A stretch of DNA of 64,000 nt from NCBI GenBank assembly GCA_963693305.1, contig OY855915.1, forward strand, positions 9,251,607 to 9,315,606. Direction: 5' to 3'. Of the stretch, positions 24,500 through 34,348 are shown one piece after another. The translations under genes and the position numbers were made by a program. The notes under the pieces were generated by a model that was not told the origin of the DNA, made no database searches, and was given only the letters and a program-made list of their open reading frames with translations. Each line of letters starts with the position of its first letter. Position 1 is the stretch's first letter. This stretch comes from Meandrina meandrites. Its lineage: Eukaryota; Cnidaria; Anthozoa; Scleractinia; Meandrinidae.

Positions 24500-25936
24500 A
24501 GGCCCCGGTTGTTCGAAAGCCGATTAAAATAACCAACGATTAGCGGTTATTCCGCGATTAAATTTCTTATTCTCAGGATAACTAATCGCGGGATAAAATG
24601 GTGTTCCCGAAAGCAGATTTAACCTACGATTAACTATCCGTCGGTTAAACTCAGATTAAACCGGTAAAACCGGTTACTGGAGGGAGAAACGGTGGAGCGC
24701 GAGGGGAGGGAAGGGAAGGGATAAAAAATGACAGCTCCTACAAAATACGAAATTCAACGGAAATTATTGTAGAAATAAAAAATAAAATGAGAAAAATAAA
24801 TAAAGCCCAATTTACTTTTACGAAATTTCCTGTGTCCGGGTATCAATAAGAAGCAACAGAAAAAGCTAAGATAAAAATTAAATTCGAGTTTTGACCAGAA
24901 ATAATTTCAATGTATCCTGTGCATAAACGCTGGGCGAAGCTCGCTGAATCATGCAAGTAGGCCCGTGCAGCGGCCGGAAATAAATAAAAACGCTAACCGG
25001 TCTAATTTTCAACCTTAGTCGTTTGTATTTTATAAATTAAAAATTGTTTCTCTATTAAAACTGAGAAGTTCACGAAACCGAAATGTCTTCAATCCTCGCT
25101 GAAACTTTTACATGAGTTCAGTAAAAGTTTGTAGATTTCTCTTACATGGAACTAGTGCGAACTACTGTGAATAATAAAATATAACGGCGACGGGCAAATA
25201 AAGTGAGAATCGCAATTGCATGAATGAAACAAAACAAAGTTTGGTTAGGGGAAAATATTAGAAAGGAAGAAAGGCATTAAATTAAACTATGCAAGAAGAA
25301 TAAACTGAAAGCGTAGATTGATGGCTTGTTATAAGTTCAGCCAAATGAACAACAAACAAGTTCGACAGTAAACTAAACTTTTACCAGATTCTGTCCGTAA
25401 AATCAAATGAATACTCGCCATTTTTAGACCAAAAAAGCCTTTAATTCCACCATTGATGTTGCCTTTTACATTACAGCGGTTAGTCAGGGACGATTTCTAC
25501 CCCTGAGGAAAATGCTGAAATTTCTTTGCTTCGTGCTTGTATATAATTTTGCGATCTCAGGGCAGAGGTCAAAAAACCGCGGGGAAAACCGGACGCAGGA
25601 CTGCACACGTCTGACACGTCCTCGAGAGAAAAGTAAAATGTGTTTTGGAAAAGTCGTCAGGTATCCTAAGTTGCTTTTCTTTCCTCACTGGACCCGGCAT
25701 TAAAGCAAAACCACCAAACAGTAAGTCGGCTATTGTGTTTGTTCGTGAGCTTTTTCCCCCGATTAGTGAGTTAATCCACCTCGCTAGGTGTGTTAAATTT
25801 AACCCTTAGTTTATCCCTCGGATAGTGCTAATCGAGCTTTGAGGAACACAATTTAATCGAAGGATAAATTTATTCCGTGGATTAGGCCGATTTAATCGTG
25901 GGTTAGTGCTAATCGGCTTTCGAACAACCGGGGCCT
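24500..25936. mobile_element. 1.44 kb TIR DNA transposon (AGGCCCCGGTTGTTCG ends), non-autonomous
   Basis: The left end (24500) starts AGGCCCCGGTTGTTCGAAAG and the right end (25936) is its exact inverted complement for about 26 bp. Subterminal regions on both sides are full of CGATTAA/TTAATCG motifs typical of transposase binding repeats. No transposase frame is present; a 63-codon frame at 25512 shows no similarity. A clean target duplication cannot be seen because another copy abuts the right end. hAT-like is possible but unproven. Confidence 0.75.
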
Positions 25937-26031
25937 GGCCCCGGTCGTTCGAAAGCCGCTTAAAATAACCCTTGATTAGCCGTTATACCGCGATTAAATT
26001 TCTTATTCTCAGGATAACTAATCCCGGCGTG
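25937..26031 (+). mobile_element. Truncated second copy of the AGGCCCCGG-end transposon
   Basis: This repeats the first 95 bp of the 24500 element in the same orientation (GGCCCCGGTCGTTCGAAAGC and following, through ATTCTCAGGATAACTAATC), then stops abruptly before an ATCGAT-rich stretch. It abuts the intact copy with no spacer. Confidence 0.7.
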
Positions 26032-26267
26032 CCCAATCGATGATAATCGATCATCGGAAATCAATCGATATAATCGATATTGGTTTTTCTATGCAATTAA
26101 TGAGTTTGGGATCCACGGCGAGATTTCTTCAATTCATTAATAATAACTTATTTTAATGATACTAATAAAATAATATAATACGACCGAGAAACTCTTATTT
26201 AAAGTACACCAGAAAAGAGCAATAATTGCCTATAATGGGAATACGGTTGGCTAAAACAATACATATA

Positions 26268-26299
26268 TCTTATTAGACGTTTTGTTGTGTAGTATCGCC

Positions 26300-26337
<38 letters not shown>

Positions 26338-26391
26338 GTAGGGCGAGTCAAAATACAAACAACGAGTAAAAATTCTCGGCGATACTACACA

Positions 26392-26425
<34 letters not shown>

Positions 26426-27298
26426 AGCCAAAATGTTATCTCAAAGCGGGCGAATTTCGCGGATATTTATTTGCCGCGAATGCGTGACAGAAGTATGCGA
26501 AGCGGAACGGAATTGGCGCGGGATATCTAGCTAACTGATTGGTCAAGAGCACGAGAACACGTCAAACTCGTTTTGTGGTCGAGCACGCCATCACTGGTGC
26601 AATTTATTTCACTTTTTACAACGTGTCGTCTAGCTGTTTCTCGCTCCAAAACTTTTCAAGCTCGTCGTTTGTTAGACCCAGCGCCTTGTTTGGACAACCA
26701 TCTTTACCTGACAGCCTTAGCTGCTTTCGTTTTGTGATTTTTCAAAGATCTTATCTTGAATGATGCTGTAATTCTTGCCATGTTGTCGTAGAAAGCGGTC
26801 GAAACTTCGTTGCAACGAAGTTAAAGCTCCTGGCTCGAACTCATCTCCGTTAAGTTTTCTGACTTTGATGAAAAACTGGGCAAGGAGACTGTTCAGTTCC
26901 TCGGGAGGAATATCCTCCATTGGCCTTCTCTCGTTGATGGAGTTGCACCACCGAGTCCAAACATTGAGGTCAGTTTTCGTCTTCTTTGTTCAGTTTGGTG
27001 TGTTGCTCTTTCTATTTTCTTCAATAAATAATGAAATTTCACTCTCGTTTAACTGCTTTTCTTTGTTCGGTTTATTTAATAAACTTGGATCAATACTCGC
27101 CAGCCATTCCGACTCTTCGCTTCGTCGTCAGAAAAAATAATTTAAATTGTCCGCCATTTTTTCGTAACTTCAATCCAATTCGTCGCTTGCGCGTTGCGCG
27201 AAACCTGTCTAACCAGTTCTCTGGAGTACAAATATCGTGTGATATTTGTACTCGTTTTGGGCGTTATTTGTACTCTACGAAGCAGTGTTGGATAATAA
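26268..27298. mobile_element. Hairpin-ended transposon (TCTTATTAGAC family), long copy carrying a recombinase relic
   Basis: It starts with a 142-bp near-perfect inverted repeat (26268-26409; arms TCTTATTAGACGTTTTGTTG), followed by TTATTATCCAACA. It ends in a 13-bp-stem hairpin (27224-27253, GAGTACAAATATC/GATATTTGTACTC) and TGTTGGATAATAA, the inverse of the inner left motif. Two short relatives with the same order of parts, 302 and 279 bp, are at 42986-43287 and 61521-61799, so the whole arrangement is one element family. Confidence 0.65.
26616..27158 (-). pseudogene. Crypton/KIAA1958-type tyrosine recombinase relic (N-terminal part)
   Basis: On the minus strand an ATG at 27158 (MADN) is followed by frameshifts and a stop. 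A readable stretch then contains TKTDLNVWTRWCNSINERR, PPEELNSLLAQFFIKVRK, EPGALTSLQRSFDRFLR and YSIIQDKIFEKS. After another shift comes ALGLTNDELEKFW before a stop at 26616. This order is what I recognise from the N-terminal region of Crypton-derived genes (the KIAA1958/QRICH1/ZMYM group). The catalytic recombinase domain is absent, so the host element is non-autonomous. Family recognition is from memory of the motif pattern, not from a search. Confidence 0.55.
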
Positions 27299-28762
27299 GG
27301 ATCGGTTATTTACGGATCGGTTTTGATCCGCATACTGCTTAGCTCAGCTTGCTGTATCTGTTACCTTGCTGTTCTTTTTTTTCAAGTTACAATTGAGGTC
27401 GATACTTTTGGAGGCTTGTTACTTTTAGACTTTCACGCCTTAATACAAGAAATTAAAAGTATTTATTCTTAACACCCACGTTCAGCATAAAAATAGGAAA
27501 TACCGATAAATTCATGAAATTCTGGTATACTCAATTTAAGAACATCTGTCTTGTGTATACCCAAATCTCTGGTCGACCTCCTTAGTCGCTCAATCGTATA
27601 ATTGGTTGTGATCAATGCTTCCTCTGGAAAATGTTATTTCAAAATTGAAAAATTCAGTTCAGTCGACATATTCCATTGTTTAATTTTTTCTGCCGCAGAC
27701 ACCCTTTACCGGCTTCCTGATCTTTATTTGCTTTGTTTCTCTCTCGCGGACTCGTCCTTTAAAGAGATTTTTCTCAAAAAAAGGAGAGTACTGTCGATTT
27801 GTTTTTATAGTATTTTTGAAATAAAGCCCATTTTTAATGTAAACAAGCCTTTTTTTCTATCTCGTTCTAGAAATTCCAAAAATACCAATAATTCGCAGAT
27901 GATTCTCCGATTTGTTACAACAACCACCCGCTATATTTTCAGACTACTTTCTGCTAAAAAAAATGAAAATTTTCTCTCCTAAAAAATGCGAAAGGCGTGA
28001 AAGGCCCCTGTTCGACACGGTCCATAAGTGTACTTGCAAAGACGATTCTGGAAAATATAGCGATGAAAAGAAGATTATAGTTTCGTTCAACTTATTTACC
28101 ATTTTTCCTGGCTTTTAAAAATAGAACGCCACACGGCAAATAAAAGGGTTTTTTTCAAGGAGATTTTTTGTCTCGCTATCAGTTTATGACCATAAAAAAA
28201 CTACTGTTCAAGCATTGTTTACCTTACGTCAACCGGCCCTCATTTTTATCTAATCTCTTCTTTTATTCTCCACAACAGTACAGATTGTATAAATTTATTC
28301 CTTTCGCCTCATACGAACGAGCTCATTTATAATAACATTTATATCAAGGTCTATTTTCCTCCATCATGACACAACCAAAAACTATCAGAATAGACGTTTT
28401 GGTCTTCAAATTTCAACGTGCAATTCAACATCTTATAACGAAGCGACAGAAAACAATCCCTCCCCGCACAACACACTAATTGCTTTGCTTAATTCTAAAA
28501 GCAATCCCCCAATTATCTGACAATTCCATTGTAAATATGTCGGTAACGGCGCTTATGAAAAATACAGTACGTTTAATGTCCAGTTAAGCGAACAAAACTT
28601 GGTAAATTGCAAAGTGCAGCTACGCGAATCTTCTTCCTTCAGAGATTGTTTCAGGACTACAAAAAAATTAAAAATTTATAACGCTCTTGTTGTTTTAACA
28701 TAGCAACGTGCTTCAAAACTTTGTCAATTTCATTGAACAAAATAGAAACGCTTCAACACTAA
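27299..28762. repeat. Receptor 5' flank module upstream of R4
   Basis: Matches 38.7-39.96 kb (upstream of R5) and 56.3-57.5 kb (upstream of R8) over most of its length, for example the TTTGCTTTG...CTCGCGGACTC stretch near 27735 and 39165. No gene. Confidence 0.55.
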
Positions 28763-28856
28763 CCAATGGCAGCGCAGCTTTTCCCTCTTAAACCAATCAC
28801 ATTTGAGCACGTCAGAAAGCTCTTTCAATTCCGAAAAACGCCTGACAGCTGCAAAT
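28763..28856 (+). promoter_or_regulatory. CCAAT/CCAAT/E-box module separated from R4
   Basis: CCAATGG at 28763, CCAATCAC at 28792 and CAGCTG at 28846-28851 followed by CAAATA. Same module as at R2, R3 and R8. Here a 4.4 kb composite insertion pushes it about 5.6 kb from the R4 ATG. Confidence 0.42.
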
Positions 28857-29624
28857 ATCGACCATTGTATGTAGTATTCCACTGGCTCTATTGAAATTGT
28901 GTTTAATTTTCCTGATTTAATTTAGGTCTTTCTGAGCAAACAAGCTCTTCGAAAATACCGTATTTGCTTTTTTACTAATAATAATAATAACAAATAATAA
29001 CAATCTTTTATTAGGAAACTCCATCACTAGAAGTGGTAGTACTATTAGTTGGATTGTTTATCAAGAAGAATCTCTGGAAAAATATGTGCATATGACATGG
29101 GTTTGGTACATCAGTTTATTGTTGTAATAAACAATTCAGTTCAAAAAGGTACATTTATGCGCGGAAAGCCTTTACCATTCTTTTATTGGATGATTTATAA
29201 TAAAAAATCGTAAGTAAAAATATGTTACGATAAGATTTGCGGAGGAACTACATACAAATTGAGAATTGTATTACTAATGCATATATGATATGAACTTGAT
29301 GCATTTATTTATTTTTGCAATATAAACAATCCATTTGAAAAACATTACATTTATGCACGGAAAGCTGTTTCAGAAAACCATATTCTAATTATTCTGGTTA
29401 TTATAGTGATTCAATATGTTCTTTATAACGAAGTTCTCTTAAGTAGCCATTAGTATGTGTCTGTTTGACTAAACACTCAATGAACTCAATAATCACTTAT
29501 AAGTCCATTGTCTAATTTAGAACTAAAAGGCTAAAAAGGTTTTCGCCGTCATGGACTATCCAGTTTCCATTTTTGGTCGAACGGTTTAATGTCAGGTTTG
29601 CTCCTTGTCTCGTCTCCTTTATAC
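28857..29624. repeat. Proximal 5' flank module of R4, left part
   Basis: Matches the sequence between the CCAAT module and the ATG of R8 (57.6-58.16 kb), up to CTCCTTTATAC at 29614-29625, where the match breaks. It resumes at about 34050. No gene. Confidence 0.5.
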
Positions 29625-30384
29625 TACTAGGGATAGTTAACACTACAGATGCCCCCGCTGTTATCCTTTTTTTTTTCAGCGTATCCGCTACTACAGTCAA
29701 TTATTTCACTTGATATTTTGGCTATTCTATTTCCTTAATTGATTGAAAATCAGTTTTTTGTTAGGAACAGTCTTGCGATAATTCAGAAGAAAGCACTAAT
29801 TTTCTCGTGTTCTGCTCACAAAGCATCACTTGTTTCTGGCCTTGTCTTTTTCAAGATCATTGGACGAGGACGTGCCATTTAAAACAAAGAAAAATTATGC
29901 AAAAATTCTGAAGGATTTCATGTAAGTCACGTAAATTTAATTACACGAACGCGTCCCCAACTTCCTGAGATCATTTTGCTTTTTTTGCTGTAACGAGTGA
30001 TCTCAGCGAGGATAAACTTTGGTAATAGCCAAACGTTTTAAAACTACCAATTAAGACCAGCTGTCTTCAGATATTTTGTTTCAATATAATGACCAACTTG
30101 ACAGCTGAGCTCGAAACGGATGCCAAAAGATTTCTCACCTCTGTCAATGTAAACGCCTGTCGTGAGTTTTAATTAATTATCCCAAGAACTCTTTTGAATT
30201 CTCTTTCCTTCTTGGCAAGTCTCAGTACAAATTTTACTTAAATGCCTGAAGACTGATCGAGTCTTTTATCTTTTATTTCTACCACTTGATTTTTTTTTAA
30301 TGTTATGATGTTCCAGCTAAGAGCTGAAAGCACTGGATCGACAGCTGGCTAGTTATCCATGTGTACGAAAGCCGAGGAGGGACA

Positions 30385-30729
30385 TCAGACTTCCGACTTC
30401 AGACTTCCGACTTCAGACTTCCGACTTCCGACTTCCGACTTCCGACTTCCGACTTCCGACTTCCGACTTCAGACTTCCGACTTCCGACTTCCGACTTCCG
30501 ACTTCCGACTTCCGACTTCCGACTTCCGACTTCCGACTTCAGACTTCAGACTTCAGACTTCAGACTTCCGACTTCAGACTTCAGACTTCAGACTTCAGAC
30601 TTCAGACTTCCGACTTCCGACTTCCGACTTCCGACTTCCGACTTCAGACTTCAGACTTCAGACTTCAGACTTCCGACTTCCGACTTCCGACTTCCGACTT
30701 CCGACTTCCGACTTCCGACTTCGGACTTG
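30385..30729 (+). repeat. Heptamer minisatellite, array 1 (about 49 units)
   Basis: Tandem 7-bp units GACTTCC/GACTTCA without visible length change. Essentially one position varies (C or A). All three frames stay open because 21 nt equals three units. The resulting peptide (TSDFRLP/TSDFRLQ) is a by-product, not a gene. Confidence 0.95.
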
Positions 30730-30965
30730 GCTTGATTTCCGCTTACCTCCGAGTTGTTGTTGTAATAAACATGAAACATGTTGAAAAGTACAACAGAGTC
30801 ATCTCTGAACAATCAGTCGCTAAACCCAATGAAGCAGAAAGGCTATCCACGAATAAAAAACGCAAAAAGCGTAGAAAAAATGCAATGCAGAAGCGAATGA
30901 TTACAGAACGGGAGAAAAAATACATTAACTGACCACCAAGTCATCATGTTAGCAAAAGGGCTTAA

Positions 30966-31377
30966 GACGGAATCCGCCAGGACTTCGAGTAGTTGTTGGA
31001 CAAAATTATGTACCAAAATTATTTACACCTTATTGCAAGCTTTTGTGTTACTGCTTCAAATATCTTATCAAAAGAAATCTTTTCTAACAACACCAAACAC
31101 CCAAAACAAATTTTGAAATTTCACTGAATTCCACTGAATCGCTTAAAGTGATTTTACAAAATGGCTGCACGTGAGAATTTCCCTATAGCTTGTGAACTTT
31201 GAAATTCATTTTCTAAGACTCTGATAAGAAATTGTTGTTGGTGTTATCAGTGATAATTGCTTACATCTTTACCTTTTATTTGGGGTAGAAAATAACGCAA
31301 TAGGATTTAAATTATTCTGGTACTCGATTTTTGTCCAACTTAAATAAATATTACTCGACTTCCTGGTGGATTCCGTC
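30966..31377. mobile_element. MITE A, TTAA target, GACGGAATCC inverted ends
   Basis: A 412-bp element with inverted ends GACGGAATCC(G/A)CC flanked by TTAA on both sides (30962-30965, 31378-31381), as for piggyBac/Kolobok-type insertion. No coding capacity. Confidence 0.7.
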
Positions 31378-31554
31378 TTAAGTTTATTTAAACACCCGTG
31401 ACAAATGAAAATGATGACAAAAATAATGGAGGTAAAGTTTAGCTCCCAGAACGCAAATCACAACCACTCTAGTGGCGTCACTTTCGGCGATGTATAAGCG
31501 AAACATGAGTACCCAATAAATGACTTTCAAACACTCAAACTAAGGGGAGCTTAA

Positions 31555-32093
31555 GACGGAATCCACCTGGAAGTCGAGTAATATTTATTTAAGTTGGACA
31601 AAAATCGAGTACCAGAATAATTTAAATCCTATTGCGTTATTTTATACCCTTAAGAAAAGGTAAAGATGTAAGTAATAATCCCTGATAACATCAACAGCAA
31701 TTTCTCCTCAGCGTCTTAGAAAATGAATTTCAAAGTTCACAAGCTGTAGGCAAATTCTCACTTGCAGCCATTTTGTAAAATCGTCTTTAAGGGCTTCAGT
31801 GGAATTCAGTGGAACTTCGAAATTTGTTTTCGGTGTTTGGTGTTGTTAGAAAAGATTTCTTTTGATAAGATATTTGAAGCAGGAGCACAAAAGTTTGCAA
31901 TAAGGTGTAAATAATTTTGGTACAACAATTTCTTATCAGAGCCTGAGAAAATGAAATTCAAAGTTCACAAGCTATAGGCAAAAGCTTACGTCTTTTAAGC
32001 GATTTAGTGGAATTCAGCGGAACTTCGAAGGTGTAAATAATTTTGGTACATAATTTTGTCCAACAACTACTCGAAGTCCTGGCGGATTCCGTC
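31555..32093. mobile_element. MITE B, same TTAA family in opposite orientation
   Basis: A 539-bp element with the same GACGGAATCC ends and flanking TTAA (31551-31554, 32094-32097). It aligns to MITE A in reverse complement and holds an extra internal duplication, with the AAATTCAAAGTTCACAAGCT region present twice near 31720 and 31955. Confidence 0.7.
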
Positions 32094-32690
32094 TTAAAAA
32101 CAACTCAAAGAAACCATCGCTCTCAATGCTTAGAGACTGCAGTAGCCTTCAAAAGACTCGGATCTTAGAGAACTGTGGTAACGAAACGTTATCCAACGAA
32201 CTAACCGCCACTTCAGATAAACAGGATGACGGTTGGAGATCCACTGATTCGATACACATTAAATACTACAACATTCTTTTAAAGGCTATTATGAATCTTT
32301 CGACAAACATGAGCTGATAAACCTAACGAAATATGCCACAGAGCTAGCAAACACAATGGCATAAAGATTATTACTCTAACGGCTCTAGAGAGTGTAAAAT
32401 CCTCCGTTAACAGACTGAAGGCTTACATTTAGCGACCAGCGGGAGCCGTGTTTGGCCTGTCACATTTTATATTTTCACTTTAAAATTTAAAACAAATACT
32501 GATGCAACAATGGAGTCTCATCCAAAATCAGCCACTGCTGAAAACAATTTCCAAACCGCCTCCGATCATATCATACAAAAGAGGTAAATCGCTCAAAGAC
32601 ATACTCGTCAGAGCAAAACTTTAAAGGCTCACGCGTCGCTGCGCCGTAAACCACATAGGGAAGTCTGTGTAGGCATGTCTATGACGTTTT

Positions 32691-33350
32691 CAAGTCTGAA
32701 GTCTGAAGTCGGAAGTCGGAAGTCGGAAGTCTGAAGTCGGAAGTCGGAAGTCGGAAGTCTGAAGTCTGAAGTCTGAAGTCTGAAGTCTGAAGTCTGAAGT
32801 CGGAAGTCGGAAGTCGGAAGTCGGAAGTCGGAAGTCGGAAGTCGGAAGTCGGAAGTCGGAAGTCGGAAGTCGGAAGTCGGAAGTCGGAAGTCTGAAGTCG
32901 GAAGTCGGAAGTCGGAAGTCGGAAGTCGGAAGTCGGAAGTCGGAAGTCGGAAGTCTGAAGTCTGAAGTCGGAAGTCGGAAGTCTGAAGTCTGAAGTCGGA
33001 AGTCGGAAGTCGGAAGTCGGAAGTCGGAAGTCGGAAGTCGGAAGTCTGAAGTCTGAAGTCTGAAGTCGGAAGTCGGAAGTCGGAAGTCGGAAGTCGGAAG
33101 TCTGAAGTCTGAAGTCTGAAGTCGGAAGTCGGAAGTCGGAAGTCTGAAGTCGGAAGTCTGAAGTCTGAAGTCTGAAGTCGGAAGTCGGAAGTCGGAAGTC
33201 GGAAGTCGGAAGTCGGAAGTCGGAAGTCGGAAGTCGGAAGTCGGAAGTCTGAAGTCTGAAGTCGGAAGTCTGAAGTCTGAAGTCTGAAGTCTGAAGTCGG
33301 AAGTCGGAAGTCGGAAGTCTGAAGTCGGAAGTCTGAAGTCGGAAGTCTGA
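32691..33350 (-). repeat. Heptamer minisatellite, array 2 (about 94 units)
   Basis: Tandem GGAAGTC/TGAAGTC units, the reverse complement of array 1 with the same single variable position. It is nearly twice as long. It ends at 33350 next to the inverted flank TGTCCCTCCTCGGCTTTCGT. Confidence 0.95.
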
Positions 33351-34348
33351 TGTCCCTCCTCGGCTTTCGTACCATGTGTGTCTCAAGTGAAAACTTTCTC
33401 ACTTCTCTGCGAGTTTCAATGCTCACGGTATCTTTTAAAAACTTTCTTTCTTTAACTCTTTTTGAACTTATTGCAGCTGCTAACTTTATATCTTGGCTGT
33501 GGCCTGAGTCTTTCAAACCCCTCGTGTAAAGTTTGATTTGTGTCTGACAAATCTCGATTTCGGATTGAGTCTGTCAATCCTGCGAGCGAACGAGAGCTGC
33601 TCGCAACGCGCTAACAAGAGAAATTTCTAGACCAATACGTGCTATTCTTGTTTTTGATCATATCAATTGCGTAAGTTTCGACTTCTAGACCTTGTGATCA
33701 TGAAATCAAGACAGCTCAAAGGAAACTGTAGCAACCCAACTGCAATCAACGTTTGCAAGCGTCGTTTGTTGACTTGTTGTCATTTGTGCACGTGCTCACG
33801 CTTTGGTTTGTCATCATCACCCAATCATCGTTTATCTTGCGTCATCATTGACCAATCATCGTACTGGAAATTTATCACACCTACCGATACTACTTGCGGG
33901 CATTTTATCACACCTACCGATACTACTTGCGGTCCCAGTTTGGCCAAGTCAAGATTTTGTCTGGTATACTATATATATATACTCTATATACGCGCGGACT
34001 ACAATGATGCCTCCTCGGGTTTTGGCCTCTGGGCCAAAACCCTGCGGGGGCAACTAAAGAAGTCTTCATCCTTTTTTTCGAGAAGACTTTCCTTTTTAAA
34101 TCGATGATAATCTCTACAGCGTCTTTCAACCAGGTAAAAATTTGCATTAGCCAAGTCTCTCTTTGCGACTCTCTTTCTTTCCCAAAACTAACGTATTGTT
34201 TTACTATAGAAGTAAACGGAAGCCCAAAACCAGAAATAAATCTATTATTCTGCTGTAATTAAAGAAAGGAACGATAAATTATGCAGAGACACGTTCAACA
34301 CGAAACAAATTAACAGCAACGCTCCGCTTGTAATCTGCTCAAAGAAAC

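Larger units (their letters stand above)
30362..33372. repeat. Inverted pair of heptamer minisatellites with matching flanks
   Basis: The two minisatellites face each other. Their outer flanks, GTACGAAAGCCGAGGAGGGA at 30362 and its exact reverse complement ending at 33372, make the whole 3.0 kb an inverted repeat with roughly 0.36 kb and 0.68 kb arms and about 2 kb between them. This is a foldback architecture. Confidence 0.75.
29625..34049. mobile_element. 4.4 kb composite insertion in the R4 promoter region
   Basis: The R4 5' flank matches that of R8 up to 29625 and again from about 34050, so this span is foreign to the repeat unit. It contains two heptamer minisatellites in inverted orientation, two TTAA-flanked MITEs, non-repetitive sequence, and a 33-bp direct duplication (33868-33933, TTTATCACACCTACCGATAC). 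TGCCCCCGC near the left end has an inverted match at the right end, too short to prove a transposon terminus. Its origin as one event or several is unknown. Confidence 0.5.

Noticed and set aside
25512..25703. 63-aa frame inside the AGGCCCCGG-end transposon as a transposase fragment
   Set aside because: No transposase motif or recognisable similarity; length is within chance expectation.
30359..30784. Open frames of 124-141 aa reading TSDFRLP/TSDFRLQ repeats
   Set aside because: They result from a 7-bp tandem repeat whose three-unit period is 21 nt and which contains no stop in several frames. No start context, domain or conservation supports a protein.
32629..33516. Minus-strand 295-aa and 235-aa open frames over array 2
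   Set aside because: Same minisatellite artefact, open in more than one frame.
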